Shown: positions 33,711-43,384 of the stretch, one piece after another
How the letters are laid out: each line of letters starts with the position of its first letter
Position numbering within the stretch: the first letter of the stretch is position 1
NCBI GenBank assembly: GCA_009886755.1
Contig: QXYU01000009.1
Coordinates: forward strand, 58,182 to 122,181
Origin: Flavobacteriaceae bacterium
Lineage (GTDB): Bacteria; Bacteroidota; Bacteroidia; Flavobacteriales; Flavobacteriaceae
Length of the DNA stretch: 64,000 nucleotides
Direction of reading: 5' to 3'
The notes under the pieces: generated by a model
The model's input: only the letters and a program-made list of their open reading frames with translations
Told to the model about the DNA's origin: nothing
Databases searched by the model: none
Translations under genes and position numbers: made by a program

Positions 33711-34214
33711 TTATTTTTTTGCCTTATAAAGCGGTACCGACGAACAAGCTTCGCCAAAAAAGAGACTTTTGGCGATGGGTTGCAGTTTGCGAATCAAGCC
33801 AATATATGCCGATTGGGGAACACTGGGGTCCGAGCAACCTTTGATAATCAAGGGTTTGCCTTGATAGTTTTGACTATCCAAAGCCGCAATGGCCTGGTCA
33901 TAAATCGCTTGCTCTAGCTGATGGGGATCGCCCCAAACGACCAATTGCGCCTCTTGTAAATAGGTAGTGACCAAAAGGGAGGCCCAAGCTGGCAATACGG
34001 CTTCACTACTGCATTGCACAGCAACAAATTGATTTTGATATTGTGACCAATCATGTGAGACCAGTACCTGACGAAATTCTTTTTCACGAAGAATAAACCC
34101 CGATTCCAACCACTGCGCCAAATCCACAACATGGCGTTCCCCGGAGGGACGCAAGTCTTCCAAATCAATAGTGATTATAGGGCTTTTCGCTACCCGATTG
34201 ACAATATCTTCCAT
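33711..34214 (-). CDS. DUF2480 family protein
   Basis: The 167-residue soluble protein starts MEDIVNRVAKSPIITIDLED. It contains YQNQFVAVQCSSEAVLPAWA and KPLIIKGCSDPSVPQSAYI, which I associate with DUF2480, a Bacteroidota family of unknown function usually encoded beside sufT or sufE. Two conserved-looking Cys (in VQCSSE and KGCSDP) would suit a role in Fe-S cluster or persulfide handling. That is inference from context only. The start is 1 nt after the sufT stop. Confidence 0.75.
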   Translation of the reverse strand: MEDIVNRVAKSPIITIDLEDLRPSGERHVVDLAQWLESGFILREKEFRQVLVSHDWSQYQNQFVAVQCSSEAVLPAWASLLVTTYLQEAQLVVWGDPHQLEQAIYDQAIAALDSQNYQGKPLIIKGCSDPSVPQSAYIGLIRKLQPIAKSLFFGEACSSVPLYKAKK

Positions 34215-34215
34215 C

Positions 34216-34542
34216 CTAAAGCAGTCCTAATTCCAGTTTGGCTTCCTCACTCATCAGGTCTTGCGACCAGGGTGGGTCAAATGTAATTTCCACCGCGGCA
34301 TCTTTCACCTCGTCCAAGGACTTTACCTTTTCTTCTACCTCTTGAGGAAGGGTTTCCGCCACAGGACAGTTGGGGGTGGTAAGGGTCATCAACACCTTTA
34401 CCTCATCTGCTTCATTGACAAAAACGTCATAAATCAAGCCCAACTCATAAATATCAACGGGGATTTCCGGATCAAAAACGGTCTTTAATACCCGTACGAT
34501 CTTTTCTCCTAAATCTTGTGTTTCTTCAGTTGTTTCTGCCAT
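34216..34542 (-). CDS. sufT: SufT-like metal-sulfur cluster assembly factor (DUF59/MIP18)
   Basis: The 108-residue protein has the MIP18/DUF59 core: VLKTVFDPEIPVDIYELGLI, TLTTPNCPVAE with the key Cys59, and FDPPWSQDLMSEEAKLELGL at the end. Such proteins help mature Fe-S proteins in the cytoplasm. It sits in the suf operon, 8 nt after sufE and 1 nt before DUF2480. Confidence 0.88.
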   Translation of the reverse strand: MAETTEETQDLGEKIVRVLKTVFDPEIPVDIYELGLIYDVFVNEADEVKVLMTLTTPNCPVAETLPQEVEEKVKSLDEVKDAAVEITFDPPWSQDLMSEEAKLELGLL

Positions 34543-34550
34543 AACAGGTT

Positions 34551-34976
34551 TTAATTTAGTTGGGTTTGAAAAGCAATTGCATATAGCTTCATTTGTTTGA
34601 TCATAGACAGTAAGCCATTGGCACGTGTGGGTGACAAATGTTCTTTCAGTCCAATTTCATCGATAAAACTTGTATCGGCCGCCAATATTTCAGCAGGGGG
34701 TTGATGCGAAAAAACGCGAATCAATAGCGCAATGATCCCCTTGGTGATGATAGCATCGGAATCAGCGGTAAACACCAATTGGTCTTTGTCCAAAGCAGCA
34801 TGAATCCACACCTTACTTTGGCAACCTTTAATAATGTTATCCTCTGTTTTGTGTTTGGGCTGAATCAAAGGCAAGGATTTACCCAATTCAATCATATGCT
34901 CATAGCGCTGCATCCAGTCTTCAAAAAAAGAAAACTCTGCAACAATTTCGTCTTGTATATCTTGAATCTTTGACAC
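34551..34976 (-). CDS. sufE: SufE cysteine desulfuration protein
   Basis: The 141-residue protein has the SufE active-site loop NIIKGCQSKVW with Cys52, and the later ADSDAIITKGIIALL and LSPTRANGLLSMI blocks. SufE takes sulfane sulfur from the SufS cysteine and stimulates it, passing sulfur on to SufBCD. It follows sufS in the operon with a 16-nt gap. Confidence 0.92.
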   Translation of the reverse strand: MSKIQDIQDEIVAEFSFFEDWMQRYEHMIELGKSLPLIQPKHKTEDNIIKGCQSKVWIHAALDKDQLVFTADSDAIITKGIIALLIRVFSHQPPAEILAADTSFIDEIGLKEHLSPTRANGLLSMIKQMKLYAIAFQTQLN

Positions 34977-34992
34977 TTCTTAAAATTAGGAA

Positions 34993-36210
34993 TTATTCCA
35001 ACATCATTTGGGCTTTTTTTACCCCCGCTACCAGTCGATCTACTTCTTCAAAAGTGTTATAAAATGAAAAAGAGGCGCGAATGGTACCCGGTATTTGGAA
35101 AAAGTCCATGATGGGTTGTGCACAGTGATGTCCTGTTCGAACCGCAATCCCCATTTTGTCAAGGATGCTTCCCATATCATAGGGGTGAATAGCACCTACA
35201 AGGAAAGAGATCACCGCTGTCTTTTCGGGAGCCTCGCCAAAAATGCGCAAACCTTCAATGCCTTTCAGTTGTTCTGTCGCATATTGGAGTAATTCTTGTT
35301 CATAGGCTGCAATGGCCTCTAATCCAATACCATTCATATAATCCAAAGCGGCTCCAAAAGCAATACCGCCTGCAATATTGGGAGTTCCTGCCTCAAACTT
35401 GTGTGGCAAATCGGCATAGATTGTTTTTTCAAAAGTCACCGTAGCGATCATTTCGCCACCTCCTTGATAAGGAGGAAGGGCTCTAAGAAGCTCTGTTTTT
35501 CCATAAAGCATTCCAACACCCGTGGGACCACAGAGCTTGTGGGCCGAAGTTACATAGTAGTCAATATCGAGAACTTGAACATCGGTAGCTATATGCGGAG
35601 CAGCTTGGGCACCGTCCACCAATACTTTGGCTCCTACTGCATGCGCTTGTGCAATAATCGTTGGGATAGGATTGACCGTCCCCAAGGCATTTGATACCTG
35701 ATTGACAAAAACCAATTGGGTGCGTTCACTCAACAAATGGGCGAAGGCTTCCATGTCCAAAGTGCCATCGGGAAGCATTGGAATCACTTTGAGTTGCGCC
35801 CCTGTTTTTTGGCAAAGCATCTGCCAGGGTACAATATTGGAATGGTGTTCCAAGGCCGAAATCAATAATTCATCACCGGCCTTCAATAGTGTGGAATATC
35901 CGGAAGCCACAATATTAATACTGTGGGTCGTTCCCGAAGTTAATATCACTTCATGGGCATGTGCTGCGCTAAAATGTGCTTGGATCGTTTTCCGTGCTTT
36001 TTCGTAAGCATCTGTCGCTTCTTGGCTCAGCGCATGAACTCCTCTATGGATGTTGGCATTGTATCGGGAATAATAGTCGGCAATGACATCAATGACTGCT
36101 TGAGGTGTTTGAGAAGTGGCGGCATTATCGAGATACACCAGGGGACTGCCATTGACCTCACGAGAGAGGATGGGAAAGTCAGCTCGAATCTCAGCAACGC
36201 GTTCTTTCAT
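34993..36210 (-). CDS. sufS: Cysteine desulfurase SufS
   Basis: A 405-residue group II desulfurase. It has the PLP lysine K225 in TSAHKLCGPTG, TSGTTHSIN near 91-99, and the catalytic Cys363 in RTGHHCAQP. It releases sulfur from L-cysteine as an enzyme-bound persulfide for Fe-S cluster assembly. Its ATG overlaps the end of sufD by 4 nt. Confidence 0.95.
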   Translation of the reverse strand: MKERVAEIRADFPILSREVNGSPLVYLDNAATSQTPQAVIDVIADYYSRYNANIHRGVHALSQEATDAYEKARKTIQAHFSAAHAHEVILTSGTTHSINIVASGYSTLLKAGDELLISALEHHSNIVPWQMLCQKTGAQLKVIPMLPDGTLDMEAFAHLLSERTQLVFVNQVSNALGTVNPIPTIIAQAHAVGAKVLVDGAQAAPHIATDVQVLDIDYYVTSAHKLCGPTGVGMLYGKTELLRALPPYQGGGEMIATVTFEKTIYADLPHKFEAGTPNIAGGIAFGAALDYMNGIGLEAIAAYEQELLQYATEQLKGIEGLRIFGEAPEKTAVISFLVGAIHPYDMGSILDKMGIAVRTGHHCAQPIMDFFQIPGTIRASFSFYNTFEEVDRLVAGVKKAQMMLE

Positions 36211-37523
36211 AAATCAAAACCTAAATTGACTCCTAGCTTGTTGGCAATAAGCTTATTAATCTTTTTCTTTAAGGTTGGAATTTGAACACTTTCCAGTACG
36301 TTGTTAGCAAACGCATAGGTCATCAAAGCCTTGGCTTCTTTTTTAGGAATACCACGAGAACGCAGATAGAACAGTGCTTCTTGATTTAATTGTCCAATGG
36401 TACACCCATGAGAACAACGTACATCATCGGCAAAGATTTCCAACTGTGGTTTGGTATTGACCTTTGCTTTGTCATCCAAAATAATGTTATTGTTTTGCTG
36501 GAAAGCATTAGTCTTTTGTGCGATTTTGTCTACTAAAATTTTACCGTTAAAAACCCCTACCGAACGGTCGGAAAAAATGCCTTTGTAGTCTTGATGACTT
36601 TCGCAATTGGGCTGTGCGTGATGCACCAAGGTATAGTGATCCACATGTTGTTTTTCTTGCAGCAGAGTAATGCCTTTCAGGGTAGAATTGATGTGCTCTC
36701 CGTTTTGGTAAAAATTCAAATTATTACGGGTGATTTTCCCTCCAAAAGAAAACGTATGTACACTTACATGACTGTTTTTGTCTTGAGCGATATACGTATT
36801 ATCAATGAGTGACGCCGAATCCAAGTCATTTTGGATTTTATAATAATCGACCAATGCCTCTTGATGGGCAAAAATCTCTGTCACACAATTTGTTACTACT
36901 CGATGCTCTTTCAAACTTTGGTGTCGCTCTACAATTTGAACTTGAGCGTTCCTATCCACAACAATTAGATTGCGTGGCTGCAACCAAACAGCACCTTGAT
37001 CTCCGGTGGATAAATGAATGATTTCAATCGGCTTTTCAGCAACTACAGAAGGAGGAATATAGATATAGGCCCCTTCACGAGCATAGGTGGTGTTCAGAGC
37101 TGTCATGCTTTCGTGATTATCAGCTACAGAACCAAAATACGTGTCAATGAGTTTTTTATACTTGGGTTTGGACAAGGCAGCAGACAACAAACAAACATCC
37201 AATCCGTCATGAGTTGTGTCTGACAAAAAGGGACTGTGAACACCATCGATAAAGACCACTTTATAGGTGTCAATTTCATAGAGAAAGGCGTGTTTGATTT
37301 GGTTCAACTCCACGGCCTTTTCAGACTTTGGAAACAATAAATAGTCGCTTTGCAACAGGCTGTTTAAAGAGGTGTATTTCCACGCCTCTTGTTTCTTCGA
37401 TGGAAATCCATGGTTTTCAAACGTTTTAAGGGCTTGGGACCGCAGTTTTTGAATGCTGTCTTTGGGGCCCAATTCTTCCTCAAAAGCAATATAGGTGTCT
37501 AGAAGTTTGTCTTTGAATTCCAT
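36207..37523 (-). CDS. sufD: Fe-S cluster assembly protein SufD
   Basis: The 438-residue protein starts MEFKDKLLDTYIAF. The beta-helix core shows YIYIPPSVVAEKPIEI and VHTFSFGGKITRNNL, and the C-terminal end has ADDVRCSHGCTIGQLNQEALFYLRSRGI, with the conserved Cys and His used in the SufB-SufD interface. SufD pairs with SufB and the SufC ATPase as the scaffold. I chose the ATG at 37523, which shares one base with the sufC stop (TAATG), over an upstream frame extension. Confidence 0.93.
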   Translation of the reverse strand: MEFKDKLLDTYIAFEEELGPKDSIQKLRSQALKTFENHGFPSKKQEAWKYTSLNSLLQSDYLLFPKSEKAVELNQIKHAFLYEIDTYKVVFIDGVHSPFLSDTTHDGLDVCLLSAALSKPKYKKLIDTYFGSVADNHESMTALNTTYAREGAYIYIPPSVVAEKPIEIIHLSTGDQGAVWLQPRNLIVVDRNAQVQIVERHQSLKEHRVVTNCVTEIFAHQEALVDYYKIQNDLDSASLIDNTYIAQDKNSHVSVHTFSFGGKITRNNLNFYQNGEHINSTLKGITLLQEKQHVDHYTLVHHAQPNCESHQDYKGIFSDRSVGVFNGKILVDKIAQKTNAFQQNNNIILDDKAKVNTKPQLEIFADDVRCSHGCTIGQLNQEALFYLRSRGIPKKEAKALMTYAFANNVLESVQIPTLKKKINKLIANKLGVNLGFDL

Positions 37524-38275
37524 TAGCCTGCCACTTCTTTTTTGATCCAATCATAGCCTTTGGCTTCCAGCTCTTTGGCGAGCTCTTTCGTTCCTGATTT
37601 TACGATTTTTCCATTGTACAAAACATGAACAAAGTCGGGAATAATATAATCCAGCAAACGTTGGTAGTGTGTGATCACAATGGTGGCATTGTTTGGCGTT
37701 TTTAGTGCATTCACCCCATCGGCCACAATCTTAAGTGCATCAATATCCAAACCGGAATCGGTTTCATCCAAGATGGCTAATTTGGGTTCAATCATCGCCA
37801 TTTGAAAAATTTCATTGCGCTTTTTTTCCCCTCCTGAAAACCCTTGATTGAGCGAACGAGACAAGAATTTTGAATCAATCCCTAACAAGGATGATTTTTC
37901 TCGAATTTTCTTCAGCATGGCAGCGGCGGGCATGTCTTCGTCTCCAGCGGCTTTGCGTTGTGCATTGAGGGCTGTTTTGATAAAATTGGTCACTGAGACG
38001 CCTGGAATTTCAACGGGATATTGAAACGAAAGGAAAATTCCTCTGTGAGCGCGTTCCTCTGGACTCATTTCATGGATATCTTCGCCTCCAAAAAGGACAC
38101 TTCCTTGGGTAACCTCATAATCTTCGTTTCCGGCAATGACGGAAGAAAGGGTGCTTTTCCCAGAACCGTTAGGGCCCATGATAGCGTGTACCTCTCCGGC
38201 TTTGACGTCTAAATCAATTCCGTTTAGAATGCCTTTCTCTTCGATTTCGGCATGCAAGTTTTCAATTGTAAGCAT
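37523..38275 (-). CDS. sufC: Fe-S assembly ATPase SufC
   Basis: A 250-residue ABC-type ATPase. It has Walker A GPNGSGKST at 34-42, the signature region FSGGEKKRNEIFQM and Walker B LAILDETDSGLDID. The ETDSGLD spelling is specific to SufC. It powers conformational change in SufBCD and is soluble. The start is 10 nt after the sufB stop. Confidence 0.95.
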   Translation of the reverse strand: MLTIENLHAEIEEKGILNGIDLDVKAGEVHAIMGPNGSGKSTLSSVIAGNEDYEVTQGSVLFGGEDIHEMSPEERAHRGIFLSFQYPVEIPGVSVTNFIKTALNAQRKAAGDEDMPAAAMLKKIREKSSLLGIDSKFLSRSLNQGFSGGEKKRNEIFQMAMIEPKLAILDETDSGLDIDALKIVADGVNALKTPNNATIVITHYQRLLDYIIPDFVHVLYNGKIVKSGTKELAKELEAKGYDWIKKEVAG

Positions 38276-38285
38276 ATTGCTTGTT

Positions 38286-39731
38286 TTATCCCACTGAACC
38301 TTCGAGGGAGATTTCTAATAATTTTTGAGCTTCTACGGCAAACTCCATTGGGAGTTTATTCAGGACTTCTTTGCTAAATCCGTTCACGATCAAAGCAATG
38401 GCTTTCTCCGTATCAATACCGCGCTGGTTGCAGTAAAAGATTTGGTCCTCTCCAATTTTACTAGTGGTTGCTTCGTGTTCGACCTGTGCCGAATTGTTTT
38501 GTGTTTCGATGTATGGAAAGGTGTGGGCGCCACAGTCATTCCCCATCAACAAACTATCGCATTGGGAAAAATTCCTAGCATTCGTAGCTCTGGAATTCAC
38601 CTGTACCAGACCTCGATAGCTGTTTTGTGATTTTCCAGCCGAAATTCCTTTGGAAATAATGGTTGATCGGGTGTTTTTTCCAAGGTGAATCATCTTGGTT
38701 CCCGTATCGGCTTGCTGGAAGTTGTTGGTGACGGCAATGGAGTAAAACTCTCCAATAGAATAATCTCCTTTAAGAATACAGGAGGGGTATTTCCAAGTTA
38801 CTGCAGAACCGGTTTCAACTTGTGTCCATGAGATTTTGGAATGGTTGTGACAGATTCCTCTTTTGGTAACAAAATTAAAAACACCGCCTTTGCCTTGCTT
38901 ATTTCCGGGATACCAGTTTTGAACGGTCGAATATTTGATCTCCGCACGGTCTAGCGCAATAAGTTCAACTACTGCGGCATGCAGTTGGTTTTCATCTCGA
39001 GAGGGAGCCGTACAGCCTTCCAAATAACTCACATAGCTGCTCTCATCGGCCACTACAAGGGTGCGTTCAAACTGCCCAGTACCCGCTTGGTTGATACGGA
39101 AATAGGTTGATAATTCCATAGGACATTGTACGCCCTTGGGGATATAACAGAAAGAACCGTCCGAAAATACGGCTGAGTTCAAGGCAGCAAAATAATTATC
39201 CTTGGGTGGAACAACGGAGCCAATATATTGGCGAACCAATTCTGGATGTTCTTGAATGGCTTCTGAAATAGAACAGAAAATAATCCCTTTTTCAGCTAGT
39301 GTTTCTTTGAATGTGGTGGCCACAGAAACAGAGTCCATCACGATATCTACCGCCACTCCAGCTAATTTTTTTTGCTCATCGAGAGAAATTCCCAATTTGT
39401 TAAAGGTCTCTAACAACTCAGGATCTACCTCATCAAGGCTTTCGTATTTGTCTTTTTTCTTGGGTGCTGAATAATAGGAGATGGCTTGGTAGTCTGGTTT
39501 GTCATAGGTCACATTGGGCCACTCGGGCTCTTCCATTTCTTTCCATACCCGAAAAGCGTCCAAGCGCCATTCGGTCATCCATTCCGGTTCTTGTTTTTTT
39601 TGAGATATTTTACGAACGATCTCTTCATTGAGACCCACGGGAAACGTTTCCGCTTCAATATCGGTATAGAAGCCGTATTCGTACTCCTTGCTTTCCAGCT
39701 CTTTTTTTAGTTCTTCTTCGGTGTAAGCCAT
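38286..39731 (-). CDS. sufB: Fe-S cluster assembly protein SufB
   Basis: The 481-residue protein has the SufB hallmarks: [74 protein letters not shown] and, late, [18 protein letters not shown]. The de novo cluster is built on the SufB2C2 or SufBC2D scaffold in the cytoplasm. It is 12 nt downstream of the A-type carrier gene. Confidence 0.95.
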   Translation of the reverse strand: MAYTEEELKKELESKEYEYGFYTDIEAETFPVGLNEEIVRKISQKKQEPEWMTEWRLDAFRVWKEMEEPEWPNVTYDKPDYQAISYYSAPKKKDKYESLDEVDPELLETFNKLGISLDEQKKLAGVAVDIVMDSVSVATTFKETLAEKGIIFCSISEAIQEHPELVRQYIGSVVPPKDNYFAALNSAVFSDGSFCYIPKGVQCPMELSTYFRINQAGTGQFERTLVVADESSYVSYLEGCTAPSRDENQLHAAVVELIALDRAEIKYSTVQNWYPGNKQGKGGVFNFVTKRGICHNHSKISWTQVETGSAVTWKYPSCILKGDYSIGEFYSIAVTNNFQQADTGTKMIHLGKNTRSTIISKGISAGKSQNSYRGLVQVNSRATNARNFSQCDSLLMGNDCGAHTFPYIETQNNSAQVEHEATTSKIGEDQIFYCNQRGIDTEKAIALIVNGFSKEVLNKLPMEFAVEAQKLLEISLEGSVG

Positions 39732-39743
39732 TTTCTTTTTCTT

Positions 39744-40073
39744 TTAGAGTGAAAAACTCTCCCCACAACCACAGGTGCGCTGTGCGTTGGGATTGTTAAA
39801 CACAAATCCTTTGCCATTTAGACCACCAGAGTACTCTAGAGTCGTTCCGATCAAATAGAGCAAGCTTTTTTTATCGACTACTATCTGCACATTGTTATCT
39901 TCAAAAGCCTTGTCATCTTCCGCTTTTTTAGTGTCAAAATACAGATCGTAGGACAGTCCGGAACAGCCGCCACTCTTGACACCAACGCGGACAAAAGCCT
40001 TGGCAGGATTGAAGCCTTCTTCTTGCATTAGCGAAACTACTTTACTTTTGGCAGATTCAGATACTTTGATCAT
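39744..40073 (-). CDS. sufA: A-type Fe-S carrier (SufA/IscA-like)
   Basis: The 109-residue protein starts MIKVSESAKSKVV and has the three A-type carrier cysteines, C37 in GGCSGLSY and C101 and C103 in CGCGESF at the C-terminus. It receives an Fe-S cluster from the SufBCD scaffold and hands it to target proteins. I chose 40073 over an upstream extension (MFWKISCYKA) that does not fit the family. It is the first gene of the suf operon, with a perfect -7 box 27 nt upstream. Confidence 0.93.
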   Translation of the reverse strand: MIKVSESAKSKVVSLMQEEGFNPAKAFVRVGVKSGGCSGLSYDLYFDTKKAEDDKAFEDNNVQIVVDKKSLLYLIGTTLEYSGGLNGKGFVFNNPNAQRTCGCGESFSL

Positions 40074-40100
40074 AGCTTTATAGCAACTTATTTTCCAGAA

Positions 40101-40108
40101 CAAATATA
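40101..40108 (-). promoter_or_regulatory. -7 promoter element of the suf operon
   Basis: Minus-strand TATATTTG matches TAnnTTTG exactly and ends 27 nt before the sufA ATG. No IscR- or Fur-like palindrome was recognised around it. Confidence 0.55.
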
Positions 40109-40175
40109 CGACAAAGCACTTGATTCCTATGAGGCTATCATAGCATTATACAATTTGGGGATAAAGTAATTTTAT

Positions 40176-41237
40176 TCAATCCCCTGGACCAATACCCTGA
40201 CCAAAGTTTGGATCGCTTAAAGATCGGAGAAAGGCAATTAGATCGGCCTTGTCTTGGGCGGTCAATTGAACCCCTCCTTGATTCACTTTTTTCATCAAAG
40301 GATCGATCGTTGCCGAAGGGTTTAGCCCTTCGCTGTAGTGATTGACCACCTCTTCCAAGGTCTGAAAACGTCCGTCGTGCATATAGGGTGCGGTTCGGGT
40401 TAAATTTCGCAAGGAAGGGGTTCGGAACTTCCCGTTATCCGCCGGGTCTCCGGTTATCGCTCCAAGACCTAGATCTGCAAAATCCGTGTCTAAGCCATTG
40501 TTGTGAAAATCATTATCGGTCCACAAGGGATTGTTTTCACTTCCGTGGCAATGGAAGCAATCGCCTCGGTCTTCATCCATAAAAATCGCTAATCCATTTT
40601 CTTGTCGAGGGGTCAGATTGCGTTGCCCCAATAAAAACTGATCAAAAGGGGCTTGGGCTGAAATCAGTGTTCGCTCAAATTGAGCCAAGGCTTTGGTAAT
40701 GACGACAGAATCGATTTTATAAGTTCCAAAAGCTTGTTCAAATAAGTTGGGATATACTGTGTCTTCTTGAAGTGTTCTGGCCACGTTGACCCACGTATTG
40801 CCCATTTCTTTGGGATGCGTGACGGGTCTAAAAGCCTGTGCCTCCAAACTTAACGCCTTCCCATCCCAGTTGAAACGATCGTCATAATTCCACGCTAGAT
40901 TAAATATCGGCATTGCATTGCGCTCCCCTTCTTGTCCGCGAATCCCGAGGCTCACCGCTCGGCGATCGGAAAAAGCTTGTTGGGGTAGATGACAACTAGC
41001 ACAGGAAATGTTTCCGTCCAACGAAAGACGTTTATCAAAAAAAAGTTTCTCTCCCAGAGCTACTCCTTCTTCCGTTAGGGGATTATTGGTTGGAAGCACT
41101 GGGGTAATCAATTTTTCGGAAAATAAGCTCGGGATTTCAAGCGCATAGGGAGTAGGACCTTGTACCATTCCAGGATCGTCTTTTTTACAGGCGGTCAAGA
41201 ATCCGATCAGTAACAATATAAATACCCTGTATCTCAC
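40176..41237 (-). CDS. Dihaem cytochrome c peroxidase/MauG family protein (MbnH-like)
   Basis: The 353-residue protein has a lipoprotein signal (LLIGFLTACKKD, lipid Cys 17) and two haem motifs, CASCH at 79-83 and CFHCH at 227-231. The dihaem peroxidase blocks RNAMPIFNLAWN, FNWDGKALSLEAQA, KFRTPSLRNLTRTAPYMHDG are present. It should reside in the periplasm. The family includes peroxidases and MauG-type protein-modifying enzymes. Because the next gene upstream codes for an MbnP-like protein, the MbnH function, oxidising a Trp in MbnP, is the best guess. It ends the four-gene operon. Confidence 0.88.
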   Translation of the reverse strand: MRYRVFILLLIGFLTACKKDDPGMVQGPTPYALEIPSLFSEKLITPVLPTNNPLTEEGVALGEKLFFDKRLSLDGNISCASCHLPQQAFSDRRAVSLGIRGQEGERNAMPIFNLAWNYDDRFNWDGKALSLEAQAFRPVTHPKEMGNTWVNVARTLQEDTVYPNLFEQAFGTYKIDSVVITKALAQFERTLISAQAPFDQFLLGQRNLTPRQENGLAIFMDEDRGDCFHCHGSENNPLWTDNDFHNNGLDTDFADLGLGAITGDPADNGKFRTPSLRNLTRTAPYMHDGRFQTLEEVVNHYSEGLNPSATIDPLMKKVNQGGVQLTAQDKADLIAFLRSLSDPNFGQGIGPGD

Positions 41238-41241
41238 TATT

Positions 41242-42006
41242 TCAGTAGCTTTCTATTTGTATCGAAAATACGGATTTTCCATTGGCGGCAATACGTTTTT
41301 GCGCTTCAAAATTGGGCATTAGACTAGTAGCGTCCGATTCCAAGTACCACAAATGAGGATTGACAAACCACTCCGAAATATCCATGTCGATAGTAATCCG
41401 AATGCGTGAAGTGGTAGACTCTATGGATTGCTCCATTTCAAAAAAGCTGTCTTCAAATTTCAGATTTTCTGGGTCGGATTTGTCAACCGCACGAATCGCA
41501 TGAAAATTGTAGGGAGCCAATTCACCGGCGTTATTTTCAAATTTTCCGTCCAACTGCATAAAGTGGTAACCCCCACCGAGCATTTTTGGAACATTCCACG
41601 AAACAGCATTCAAATCGGGATAAATCCCATCTTGATTGGCTTCATTATCAAATCCAAAAAGCAAAGAAACGGCTTCAATATCCTTGGAAGTTACAAATGT
41701 TGTAAGATTTGTTTTTAGGCTTTCTTCCTTTTGGAGGTTCACCAGATGAAATGCCTTTAAAGGAATTTCCGTTCCATTGGATAGTTGCAAATGAATGTTT
41801 GAAAGCAAATAACGGAGCCGCTCTATGGAGAGCTTTTCCCCTGCTTCATTTTGAAATTGAAAGCTGTTCAACGATTCTGAGGAAATGGGAGTTCCGTTCC
41901 AACTTTGGGTAAATTGTAATTCGAATTCGGTTGTTGTTTCTTTCTCGGATTTTGTACAAGCCATCAAAAGGCACAGTGAAAAAAGACTTAGGTTTCGTAG
42001 GATCAT
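41242..42006 (-). CDS. MbnP-like copper-binding lipoprotein
   Basis: The 254-residue protein has a lipoprotein signal (SLCLLMACTKS, lipid Cys 17) and the MbnP-type body: EFELQFTQSWNGTPI at the start, LSIERLRYLLSNIHLQLSNG, LLFGFDNEANQ, VSWNVPKMLGGGYHFMQLDG and ISEWFVNPHLW. In studied pairs MbnH converts an MbnP tryptophan to kynurenine, which helps bind copper. Candidate Trp here are W36, W137, W213 and W220; which one is modified cannot be told. It lies 4 nt before the dihaem peroxidase gene in the same operon. Confidence 0.82.
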   Translation of the reverse strand: MILRNLSLFSLCLLMACTKSEKETTTEFELQFTQSWNGTPISSESLNSFQFQNEAGEKLSIERLRYLLSNIHLQLSNGTEIPLKAFHLVNLQKEESLKTNLTTFVTSKDIEAVSLLFGFDNEANQDGIYPDLNAVSWNVPKMLGGGYHFMQLDGKFENNAGELAPYNFHAIRAVDKSDPENLKFEDSFFEMEQSIESTTSRIRITIDMDISEWFVNPHLWYLESDATSLMPNFEAQKRIAANGKSVFSIQIESY

Positions 42007-42007
42007 G

Positions 42008-43333
42008 TTATTGGTTTAGGATTATGACTAGATCAGAAAAGCCCGCATTGTTGTTGAAATCACCATCGGCACTGCTGCTTTCACCCACAGTTACCACGGT
42101 CCCACTAGAGAGCTGAGTGGCATCATAAGCAAAATCAATTTGTGAACCTCCAAGAGTCTGTTGCCAAACTACTTGCTGTGCTTTACTATCCAAAACCAAC
42201 GTCCACAGGTCGTTTTGACCTTGGTTGGTGGTAAGATCCCCATCGGTACTTCGAGAACTTCCGGCAACAAGCCATTGTTTATTCGTAATCTTTTCAATGG
42301 AGCGCCCTACCTCAAAGCTGGAACCTCCGATGGTTTTCTCATTCAAAAGGGTGCCATCGGAAGCAATCTCCCAAAACCACAAATCAGCTCCTCCCTTATT
42401 GGAGGCTTTTGACAGATCTTCGCTACGGCTGTCTCCAACCAATACAAAACTCTCGTTTTCTGTCGAAGCAATGCCATAAGCATTGTCAATCTGACTGCCG
42501 CCATAATTTCGCTCCCACTGTTTTTGTCCGTCTCCATTAATTTTGACCACCCAAGCATCGTAACTTCCAATATTGCTTGTAATATCTGTATCGGCACTAT
42601 CCGAAGAACCTGCGATCAAAAAGCTGCCATCGGCTGCTTCAGCAAGTCCATAGGGGGTGTCTGTCTGCAAGCCTCCAAAATAATTCCGCCAAAGCAGTTC
42701 CCCAGAGGGGTTGAGTTTTAATGCCCAATAATCCCCCCCAGCATGTTTCCGAGTTGAGCTCTTGTTTCCCAGTCCATTGGAAGCGGTAACGTCCAAAACA
42801 CCACTGAGCAGATAACCCCCGTCGGAAATCGCAAGCAAATGGGTGCCATAGTCCGCGCCCGAATATCCAAAACTTTGTTCCCATTGGAGGGTGCCGTTGG
42901 CATTCACTCCCACCACCCATAAATCGGGATTGGCACTTCCTCTTTCAAGATTTTCCTGAGACCCAAGAAGGACAAAACCTCCTTCGGGGCGGAGGACAAT
43001 ATCTGCTGCGCGTTCATTCCCAACACCTCCATAAGTTCTATCCCATAAAAGATCTCCTTCTGCATCAAATCGCATCAGCCAAAGATCAAAACCAGTATTG
43101 GTTTTTTCCTCCAAATCACCATCTTCACTTTGTGTATGCCCCAACACTGCAAAGCCTCCGTCTGGGGCTGCAACCACCGCCTGTGCCGATTCGTTCAAAG
43201 ACCCTCCAAAAGTCAAAATTTGTGGGGAATTGGTTGTCCATGGCATCACAACAGCCGTATTTTTCTCTTTTCGACAGCTCCAAAAGGTATTGACGAGAAG
43301 GGCAAATCCCACGAGATAGCTGAGTCGCTTCAT
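42008..43333 (-). CDS. Seven-repeat beta-propeller lipoprotein, unknown function
   Basis: The 441-residue protein has a lipoprotein signal (VNTFWSCRKEK, lipid Cys near 19). Seven consecutive units of about 55 residues follow, each with a FGGS or YGGx opening, a GGF-type turn, an SxDGD-like loop and a final W before the next unit (DLLW, TLQW, ELLW, QKQW and so on). This count fits a seven-bladed propeller. The start at 43333 gives the signal peptide; a longer frame has none. I do not know a named family. It sits between the choice-of-anchor-B and MbnP-like genes. Confidence 0.8.
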   Translation of the reverse strand: MKRLSYLVGFALLVNTFWSCRKEKNTAVVMPWTTNSPQILTFGGSLNESAQAVVAAPDGGFAVLGHTQSEDGDLEEKTNTGFDLWLMRFDAEGDLLWDRTYGGVGNERAADIVLRPEGGFVLLGSQENLERGSANPDLWVVGVNANGTLQWEQSFGYSGADYGTHLLAISDGGYLLSGVLDVTASNGLGNKSSTRKHAGGDYWALKLNPSGELLWRNYFGGLQTDTPYGLAEAADGSFLIAGSSDSADTDITSNIGSYDAWVVKINGDGQKQWERNYGGSQIDNAYGIASTENESFVLVGDSRSEDLSKASNKGGADLWFWEIASDGTLLNEKTIGGSSFEVGRSIEKITNKQWLVAGSSRSTDGDLTTNQGQNDLWTLVLDSKAQQVVWQQTLGGSQIDFAYDATQLSSGTVVTVGESSSADGDFNNNAGFSDLVIILNQ

Positions 43334-43384
43334 TTGTATTAATGTACTGAATTCAAGGGGCATGAACAACCGCCTCATTTAGGG

